A stretch of DNA of 64,000 bases from contig JANXTT010000120.1 of the NCBI GenBank assembly GCA_025352225.1, positions 1-64,000 on the forward strand, written 5' to 3'. This DNA comes from Mucilaginibacter sp. (GTDB lineage: Bacteria > Bacteroidota > Bacteroidia > Sphingobacteriales > Sphingobacteriaceae). Below the pieces are notes generated by a model. The model ran no database searches. It had not been told where the DNA came from and saw only the letters and a program-made list of their open reading frames with translations. The translations under genes and the position numbers were made by a program. Below are positions 57,231 through 64,000 of the stretch, piece by piece (the stretch's first letter is position 1; each line of letters starts with the position of its first letter).

Positions 57231-59729
57231 ATGAAAGTTAAAATATTCAAGTTACTTTATATTTTCCTATTTCCGCTAATTGCAGCGCCTGTTTTGGCCA
57301 ACCCCATAAATTTAAATGATATTGCCACTGGTACATTAACCGGAACAATAACAGATAAGGCAGATGGGCAACCACTTATTGGAGCCACTGTTTCTATACC
57401 CGATTTAAGGAATGGAGCCAGCACCAATACAGAAGGTAAATATGTATTAAACCATGTGCCCAAAGGCATTTATTTAATCCAGGTGAGGTACATTGGGTAT
57501 GCCACCATAACTCAAAAAGTTGATTTTTCTAAAATAACAACGCTCGACTTTCAGATGCAGGTTTCGGCAATTGAAGCAGGTGAAGTTGTTGTTACCGGCG
57601 TAACCCGCGCCACCGAGCTCAGAAAAAGCCCTATCCCTATAGTGGCCGTTGATAAAAAATTTATAGATGAACGCGCGGCTTCGGGCAATGTGATTGACGA
57701 GATAGCGAATTTACCTGGCATAAACGCTGTTACCACAGGCCCCAATGTATCAAAACCTTTTATACATGGGTTAGGGTACAACCGGGTAATTACTTTAATG
57801 GATGGAATACGCCAGGAAGGGCAGCAATGGGGTGATGAGCATGGCGTTGAAGTTGATCAAAACGCGGTAGATAGGGTAGAGGTTATTAAAGGCCCGGCAA
57901 GTTTAACCTACGGCTCTGACGCCATTGGTGGTGTTGTAAATTTATTATCGCCACCACCACTTCCCGAAGGTGAGGTAAACGGTTCGTTGCAGCAAATTTA
58001 TGGTACAAACCAGGGCTTGTTTAATACTTCTTTAAGGCTGCAGGGAAACCATAGCGGTTTTGTTTGGGGCACAATACTGTCGGCTAAGGAGGCAAAAAAC
58101 TATCAGAACCATCACGATGGACGGGTGTATAATACCGGCTATCAGGAAAAAGATGCCAGGGTGATGGCCGGTATTAACAAATCATGGGGATATAGTTATT
58201 TTAACGCCTCCCTATTTGACGACCTTCAGGAAATACCAAATGGTAGCCGCGATTCCACCAGCCGCCGCTTTACAAAGCAAATCACAGAGGCAGATACTTA
58301 CCGCCCGATTGTAGCTGATGATGAACTTAATTCATATAACATAACCCCATTGCACCAGCATGTGCAACTCTATCGTATTTATAATAATAGCAGTTTTGTT
58401 TTAGGCGGTGGAGATTTACTCATTAACCTTGGCTATCAATACAGCCATAGAAGAGAGTTTACCCACCCGTTTTTAACAGATATAGCCGGTTTAAATTTAC
58501 AGCTGAGTACTTATACCTATGACTTTAAATACAATTTTTCGTTTGGTGATGGGTATGAGGCTTCTTTTGGGATTAATGGCCAGTACCAAAACAATACACT
58601 GGGCTTAAGTACAGCCTTCCCGATACCCGCTTATACCCAGTTTGATGTGGGGCCTTTCTTTTTTATCAAAAAGAGTTATGGCAAATTGGATATATCTGCT
58701 GGGGGCAGGTTTGATAGCCGTTCTTTTAAAGGCGCCGCAGCTTATGTAGATACCACGGATACCGCTTTTCCTAAACTATATACTGGTAATAGCCCAAATA
58801 CAACGCCAAACGTTTTTACGCAGTTTAATGAATTGCAAAAAAGCTTTTCAGGCGTGTCAGGCAGTTTTGGGGCTACGTATAATGTATCACATGCTTTTCT
58901 TATCAAAGCTAATTTTGCAAGGGGATTTAGGGCACCAAGCATTGCCGAACTGTCCGCCAGAGGGGCTGATCCGGGCTCCAAAATCTACCATACAGGGAAC
59001 AAAAACTTTGTGCCCGAATTTAGTTTCCAGGAAGACATAGGCGCTTTTCTCTCCATTCCAAATCTTTCGGCAAGTGTTGAGTTGTTTAACAACGATATCA
59101 GTAACTATATTTTTCAGCAACAGGTACTGGATGGCAATGGCGCGCCCGTTTATACGGGAGGGTATACCACCTTTACATATGTGCAAAGCAAAGCCCGTAT
59201 TAATGGCGGCGAATTTAGCCTCGATTTACATCCAATGCATTGGCTGCACTTTGAAAACTCTCTAACATTAACCTATGGCCAAAACAAAGGTACTGGTGGC
59301 ATAGTTGCCGATAGCCTAAAATATTTACCATTTATACCGCCCTTGCACACGCACTCGGAGTTAAGGGGCAATTTTAGTAAAGGTTTTGGCAAGTTAAAAA
59401 ATGTATACGTGTCTGTAAATTTAGATCACTATAACAACCAGGACAGGTTTTTTGCAGCTTATGGGACAGAAACAGCTACCCCTGGTTATAATTTATTAGG
59501 CGCGGGTATTGGCGGTAATTTTGTAAACGCGGCAGGCAAACCAGTACTTAAGTTATTTATTGAAGGCACTAATTTAACCAACACAGATTATCAGGCGCAT
59601 TTAAGCCGGTTAAAATATTTCGACAATCGCAATGGTGCCGGTGCCGCAGTGCGCCCGGGTATTTTTGGCGTTGGCAGCAATGTAAGCTTTAAAATTATTG
59701 TTCCGCTTAACCTTAAAAAAGCTTCGTAA
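57231..59729 (+). CDS. TonB-dependent receptor (putative metal/siderophore type) with carboxypeptidase-like N-domain
   Basis: GTLTGTITDKADGQPLIGATVSIPDLRNGASTN, plug (VIDEIANLPGINAVTTGPNVSKPFIHGLGYNRVITLMDGIRQEGQQWGDEHG), GFRAPSIAELSARG. Confidence 0.92.
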   Translation: MKVKIFKLLYIFLFPLIAAPVLANPINLNDIATGTLTGTITDKADGQPLIGATVSIPDLRNGASTNTEGKYVLNHVPKGIYLIQVRYIGYATITQKVDFSKITTLDFQMQVSAIEAGEVVVTGVTRATELRKSPIPIVAVDKKFIDERAASGNVIDEIANLPGINAVTTGPNVSKPFIHGLGYNRVITLMDGIRQEGQQWGDEHGVEVDQNAVDRVEVIKGPASLTYGSDAIGGVVNLLSPPPLPEGEVNGSLQQIYGTNQGLFNTSLRLQGNHSGFVWGTILSAKEAKNYQNHHDGRVYNTGYQEKDARVMAGINKSWGYSYFNASLFDDLQEIPNGSRDSTSRRFTKQITEADTYRPIVADDELNSYNITPLHQHVQLYRIYNNSSFVLGGGDLLINLGYQYSHRREFTHPFLTDIAGLNLQLSTYTYDFKYNFSFGDGYEASFGINGQYQNNTLGLSTAFPIPAYTQFDVGPFFFIKKSYGKLDISAGGRFDSRSFKGAAAYVDTTDTAFPKLYTGNSPNTTPNVFTQFNELQKSFSGVSGSFGATYNVSHAFLIKANFARGFRAPSIAELSARGADPGSKIYHTGNKNFVPEFSFQEDIGAFLSIPNLSASVELFNNDISNYIFQQQVLDGNGAPVYTGGYTTFTYVQSKARINGGEFSLDLHPMHWLHFENSLTLTYGQNKGTGGIVADSLKYLPFIPPLHTHSELRGNFSKGFGKLKNVYVSVNLDHYNNQDRFFAAYGTETATPGYNLLGAGIGGNFVNAAGKPVLKLFIEGTNLTNTDYQAHLSRLKYFDNRNGAGAAVRPGIFGVGSNVSFKIIVPLNLKKAS

Positions 59730-59754
59730 AACGTAAATTAACAATGCTTTTAAG

Positions 59755-59834
59755 GAGGCTGTATCCAAATTGTAATGCCCCCCAAAAGTTAGACACTTAT
59801 GGGGGGCATTACATTACAATTTGGATACAGCCTC
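59755..59834. repeat. 80-bp near-perfect palindrome (possible MITE/IS relic or bidirectional terminator)
   Basis: gaggctgtatccaaattgtaa (59755-59775) pairs perfectly with ttacaatttggatacagcctc (59814-59834); inner tgcccccc/ggggggca stem. Confidence 0.85.
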
Positions 59835-59869
59835 TTTTTATTTAAGATGTTATAAGAGGTATGTTTTCA

Positions 59870-62125
59870 CTAAATTTTTAGTAATTTGGATAACAGTACT
59901 GTATTATTGCATTGGATTTTTATAATATAAACTCCTAATTTAAGGCCTGCAACATTTGCTTGTACGGCATTCTCACCAGGCTCCGCGCTAACAGAAAATT
60001 GACGGACAGTATTTCCGTTGCTATCCGAAATTGTGCATACGGCAGGCCCGCCTATAGCTGTAAAAAACTTAATAGTGGTATTTGAGCTGGCAGGGTTAGG
60101 ATAAACTGTTATTCCTGTGCTGGTAGTAACACTACCCAATACTATTGCAGTATCTCTATTTATCGTGTTGAAGCTAGAAAAAGCACCGGCTGCTTTGCCT
60201 GTCCCCTCGGCTTCAAGGCGTACATAATCAAACTGTACATCGCCACTATTGCCTCCTCCGGCAATACGCTCAGTAAAGGATATCACGTTTGCCCCTTTGT
60301 GCAATAAATTGGCCGGGAAAGTAAATCGATAATCAGAAAAAGCGCCATGAATAGCCTTACGGATAGTAGCATCTGATGCGTTGGGTGGAGCAACGCCAGT
60401 TGATGGGTTTGTAATGTTGGTTCCGTTAACGGTTACTATCACCGCGGCATCAAAGGTGGCAGCAAATGCCGCATATACAGCTGCTGTTGACCCAGATGTT
60501 GGAGCGGCGTTTAAGGTAAAATTGACTTTCCAGTCTGGTGTTGTTGATTGAAGATTTTTATCCCAATACTGTACAAAGTTCCAATCCGTACGGGGGTTGC
60601 TTGTACCTATAGTATAATTTACGCCATTAGGAAATTCTGCTGTGTAATTCATGAATATACCCCAACGAGTGTCCGGAAACGTATTGCTTTTCCACCAATC
60701 GGTACCATGTTTAAATTCGCCGGAAGTACGGTCGGGTATACCAATTGACCAAACTGTTGGCGCGGTTCGGGTAGGTGTCCAGGATACATTCCCCAAAGCA
60801 GCGGTTGCTCCGGCAGTTAGTGTAAAATAATTAAGTTTTTCCATGGTGCCGGCAGCACCCGGGCCAAAGGCATATATATTATATTTACCCGGCAATACAT
60901 GAGGAATAGTGAAATTACCGCTACCATCTGTTTTTACCCAAAACTGGTAATTTTTGGCCCAAAATTGAAAATCAGTATTACCTGTAGTTGATTGAGGCGT
61001 TACAGCAACACCCACCCACATATTAGCTGCAGATGCTGTTGGCTCTGTTGGGTCGCTAATTACCAGCTTCCCGGTAACGGTACCCCGCCCGCTTTGTTTA
61101 ATATAATTGGTGTTAGTTAACCAATTATATGGCCATGCTCCCTGCTCTGTTTTAGCTTGAGCGAGCGCATCTGCATACAAGGCGTTTGGCCCACCGGAGT
61201 TGCTGTTACAATAAATTAAAAAAGGGCCATAAACTTTTTTAAAGTTCTCGCCGGCTGCCATGCTAAAATCATTACCCATACCATAATGTTCGCCATTTAG
61301 CATGTTGAGCATAGTTGGGCTATTATGGCACAATAATTCGCGTTTCATAGGGCCACCATTATAATATTCTTTACTAGGCGCGGTAACCCAAATGCCAATA
61401 TTCTTGCTGGTACTGCTCCATCCCCAAACATCCGTGATACCCAAATCGGCACTATAATCATATTTACATTCGTATTTATTTGCATCTATCCCGGTATGCA
61501 GAAGCCGCACTTCTTTGGGTGCTCCGGTAACTGCCGTGCTGGATTGCCAATCGGCCAACGAGGCAACCTGCTTGTTACGAAGTGCATCAACACTTAACCA
61601 GTCGAATATAGGGCTAGGGTAACTGGCCATACGCCATTCCCCGCCAGGGTTAAAAGGATAACTTGATGGGTGATCAAGCATTGCAGATACATAAACACCC
61701 TGCGCGCCGCGAGGTAACGAATAATAAATATCTACATCCATTGCAGCAGTTGAAGATGAACGATCCCAGGGCATATGCAGCTTTATTTCGGCATAATTAC
61801 CTCCGTTATGGGCGGGGTCTGCTGTTAGTGTATAAGCACAGCCTGATGGGTTCTGATAACTGGGCATGTTCCAGCTCCAGTATATTGCTCCACCATTATA
61901 GCCGCCACTTAACAAGTTTAACCCTTTGTAATCGAGAGCAGTAATTTCGGCCGAGCTTTTAGTTACTGTAAATGATACAATACCGTTGTTTAATGTAACG
62001 GTGCTCCCGTTATCTGTTACAGTTACATTGGGCCCGGTGCCTGTACCGCCGCCAGGAACATTAGCGAAAGTGTTGAAGGTAAAGCATGCTAAAGCAATGC
62101 TTAATAAGCATAAAAAGTTTTTCAT
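59870..62125 (-). CDS. Rhamnogalacturonan lyase (PL4-like) with C-terminal type IX secretion sorting domain
   Basis: PL4-like beta-sandwich N-domain, fn3-like GTVTGKLVISDPTEPTASAANMWVGV and CBM-like IWSIGIPDRTSGEFKHG/WNFVQYW; C-terminal ITVYPNPASSNTTIKF...GVYIIKIQCNNTVLLSKLLKI. Confidence 0.85.
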   Translation of the reverse strand: MKNFLCLLSIALACFTFNTFANVPGGGTGTGPNVTVTDNGSTVTLNNGIVSFTVTKSSAEITALDYKGLNLLSGGYNGGAIYWSWNMPSYQNPSGCAYTLTADPAHNGGNYAEIKLHMPWDRSSSTAAMDVDIYYSLPRGAQGVYVSAMLDHPSSYPFNPGGEWRMASYPSPIFDWLSVDALRNKQVASLADWQSSTAVTGAPKEVRLLHTGIDANKYECKYDYSADLGITDVWGWSSTSKNIGIWVTAPSKEYYNGGPMKRELLCHNSPTMLNMLNGEHYGMGNDFSMAAGENFKKVYGPFLIYCNSNSGGPNALYADALAQAKTEQGAWPYNWLTNTNYIKQSGRGTVTGKLVISDPTEPTASAANMWVGVAVTPQSTTGNTDFQFWAKNYQFWVKTDGSGNFTIPHVLPGKYNIYAFGPGAAGTMEKLNYFTLTAGATAALGNVSWTPTRTAPTVWSIGIPDRTSGEFKHGTDWWKSNTFPDTRWGIFMNYTAEFPNGVNYTIGTSNPRTDWNFVQYWDKNLQSTTPDWKVNFTLNAAPTSGSTAAVYAAFAATFDAAVIVTVNGTNITNPSTGVAPPNASDATIRKAIHGAFSDYRFTFPANLLHKGANVISFTERIAGGGNSGDVQFDYVRLEAEGTGKAAGAFSSFNTINRDTAIVLGSVTTSTGITVYPNPASSNTTIKFFTAIGGPAVCTISDSNGNTVRQFSVSAEPGENAVQANVAGLKLGVYIIKIQCNNTVLLSKLLKI

Positions 62126-62301
62126 AACGATTAATAAAATTGGTTTTAGTAAATAGGTTTATGTTTGTTTAGCGTATTAAACTATACCTAAACATTTTTT
62201 AAACGTAATAAGAATATTATGATCAACTATCCTGTACCATCCTATAGGCTAATGACTTAAAAGGCAGAATAATAAAAAGGGCAATGTATGGCTTAATAAA
62301 A

Positions 62302-62333
62302 AACGGCCCGGAGCTGAGTGCTTCCGGGCCGTT
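62302..62333 (-). terminator. Intrinsic terminator of the SPFH gene
   Basis: aacggcccgga-N10-tccgggccgtt with T-run on minus strand. Confidence 0.85.
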
Positions 62334-62354
62334 ATAACAATACAATTTTCAGGT

Positions 62355-63293
62355 TTAAATTTTCCCGATAGGTTGCTGTTGCCCCAATACATTCAGGGCC
62401 ATCATTTCTTTCATGGTACGTTGCATGTTTTCTCCCGATCCATCTAAGAAAATAACGTTGCCTTTGGAGTTTTCAGAAAAATGTTTGATCGCTTCTGTCC
62501 ACATCGTGAACAAAATTACCGAAGTATCCATATCTGCCTGTTGCATTTCTTTAGCAGCAACCGCCATACCTTTAGCTACTTCCTCACGGAAAAGCGCTAT
62601 ACCCTGTCCGCGTAACTGGGCGGCTAAACGTTCTGCTTCCGCCGATATTTTAATAGCGTTACCTTCTGCTTCCGCTGATTTTGTTTTGGTGATTAATAAT
62701 GCTTGTCCTTCGTTCTCGGCAGCAGCCTTCAAGTTGTTTGATGCAACTACCTGACTCATAGATTTCATAATCACATCATCAAACGTAATATCATTCAATT
62801 GCAAATCCTGCAAATGGTAGCCCCAGCTTTCCAATATCTGGTCAATCTGCTCTTTTACATGTATAACAATGTCATTCCTTAAAATAAGCACGTCGGCCTG
62901 GCGTTTGGTAGCAACATACGCACGGATAGATCCTTCTACGGTACGGATAAGGGCCTGCATTAAATTGCGTTCATCCACAAATTTAAATGCCACGTTCTTA
63001 ATGGTTTCCTCGTCGTGATTTAAAACCGAATACAACAGCATGGCCTTGAAATAAACGTTAGCCTGATCCACAGTAACCGCCTGGAATTCCAACTCAACAG
63101 AACGGTTCTGAATAGAGATCCGCGAGGAGATCTGCTCTATGAAGGGGGTCTTAAAATTTAATCCCGGCGATAGGATACGACTATATTTTCCGAATACGGT
63201 AACTACGGCAATTGTGCCTTGTTGTACCGTAACAAACGAAGAAAACAATATAGCGGCAATAATAAATACAATTACTAAGAATGCTATTGACAT
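62355..63293 (-). CDS. SPFH/Band 7 (stomatin/prohibitin-like) protein
   Basis: N-terminal TM, VQQGTIAVVTVFGKYSRILSPGLNFKTPF, IQNRSVELEFQAVTVDQANVYFKAMLLYSV. Confidence 0.92.
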   Translation of the reverse strand: MSIAFLVIVFIIAAILFSSFVTVQQGTIAVVTVFGKYSRILSPGLNFKTPFIEQISSRISIQNRSVELEFQAVTVDQANVYFKAMLLYSVLNHDEETIKNVAFKFVDERNLMQALIRTVEGSIRAYVATKRQADVLILRNDIVIHVKEQIDQILESWGYHLQDLQLNDITFDDVIMKSMSQVVASNNLKAAAENEGQALLITKTKSAEAEGNAIKISAEAERLAAQLRGQGIALFREEVAKGMAVAAKEMQQADMDTSVILFTMWTEAIKHFSENSKGNVIFLDGSGENMQRTMKEMMALNVLGQQQPIGKI

Positions 63294-63387
63294 AATTTAA
63301 TTTTTATTGTTTGAAACGAATATATGTAATCCTTTTCATAATTGGTTGGTTTTTTGATATAGTAATAAACAAATAATATATCATACC

Positions 63388-63573
63388 ATGAACATGAAAC
63401 GAACCTTTGGGGCTATTTTAACTGTATTAGGAATAGTAGGCCTTATTTATGCTGGTTTTAGTATTATGCAACACACCGGGCAAACCACCAATATTATAGT
63501 GATAGCGATTATTGCATTATTGTTTTTCTTTTCAGGAATTAGTTTGGTGCGTACTACTAAGGATGAAGTGTAG
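63388..63573 (+). CDS. Small two-TM membrane protein
   Basis: MNMKRTFGAILTVLGIVGLIYAGFSIM...NIIVIAIIALLFFFSGISLVRTTKDEV. Confidence 0.7.
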   Translation: MNMKRTFGAILTVLGIVGLIYAGFSIMQHTGQTTNIIVIAIIALLFFFSGISLVRTTKDEV

Positions 63574-63576
63574 CCT

Positions 63577-64000
63577 TTACAGATCAGGCGTTACTACACC
63601 CTGATCTGTAATATTTAAGCCCGATTGTGGAAAGTCATTAGTAGTAAGTGCTTTGATGCGTGCAACCGCGCGGTTTTTGCTATCGTACTCCAACCCTTTA
63701 GTATGGGTCTGTTTAATGGAGATGATTTTTGCATTTAAAAACTCACCTTTGGGGTTGAGGTATACTTTAAGTATCGGTGCAATTCCACATATTCCGGCAA
63801 CGCTAACACTTTTATAGGTGCAAAAATTACCTAAACTATAAGCTATTAAACGGTTTTTGTAATTTTCCATTGCCCGGGTTACATGCGGGCCGTTTCCAAA
63901 TACCACATCTGCACCAGCGTCAATAGCGTTATGGGCAAATGCACATACATCACCACGTTTTTCGCCTAAATAAGATTCGCATTTAAAAGGAACATGTTCA
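63577..64000 (-). CDS. CapA family (poly-gamma-glutamate biosynthesis-like) protein, partial, runs off window
   Basis: Frame stays open to 64000: EHVPFKCESYLGEKRGDVCAFAHNAIDAGADVVFGNGPHVTRAME..., CapA-like metallophosphoesterase motif. Confidence 0.8.
   Translation of the reverse strand, partial: EHVPFKCESYLGEKRGDVCAFAHNAIDAGADVVFGNGPHVTRAMENYKNRLIAYSLGNFCTYKSVSVAGICGIAPILKVYLNPKGEFLNAKIISIKQTHTKGLEYDSKNRAVARIKALTTNDFPQSGLNITDQGVVTPDL

Noticed and set aside
1-64000. CRISPR arrays, tRNA/rRNA genes, prophage or intact transposase genes
   Set aside because: Looked for periodic repeats, tRNA-like and transposase/integrase motifs; none convincing. The only mobile-like trace is the palindrome at 59755-59834.

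Overview
This window is a chromosomal segment of a Bacteroidetes genome. The content looks like Mucilaginibacter/Pedobacter (Sphingobacteriaceae): SusC/SusD pairs, a T9SS sorting tail, TAnnTTTG-type -7 promoter boxes, and DUF5686/DUF5687 proteins. Main blocks: (1) about 0.4-20.5 kb, a starch/alpha-glucan utilization locus with two GH13 enzymes, an SLC45-like MFS transporter, GH31, SusE/F, SusD, SusC, a membrane-anchored TPR-HTH regulator, and divergent GH97 and GH9 genes. (2) About 20.5-32 kb, mostly housekeeping: an AraC regulator, VOC protein, MBL hydrolase, ribonucleotide reductase NrdA/NrdB, DUF5686, DUF2252 and TatA. (3) About 32-47.3 kb, a hexuronate/unsaturated-uronate (pectin) catabolic island: GapN-like ALDH, ExuT-like MFS, KDPG aldolase, two KdgK-like kinases, YhcH, UxaC, UxaA, UxaB, GH88/105, KduI and KduD. 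(4) About 47.3-64 kb, mixed: CsbD-like protein, S41 protease, RarA, a two-gene ABC exporter, ExoIII, PPIase, a small Cys/His protein with a TonB receptor, a PL4-type lyase with a T9SS tail, SPFH protein and a partial CapA. I found no CRISPR array, rRNA, tRNA or intact transposase. The most interesting signals are: an identical 23-bp motif in the promoter regions of two separate uronate operons, overlapping a -7 box at kduD; a 31-aa membrane micro-ORF heading the uxaB operon; a perfect 16-bp inverted repeat carrying back-to-back -7 boxes immediately upstream of an MBL gene; a nested palindromic IS-like relic at 59755-59834; and a roughly 990-bp noncoding region ahead of susC with repeated inverted half-sites. 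All calls come from reading the sequence; no searches were run.
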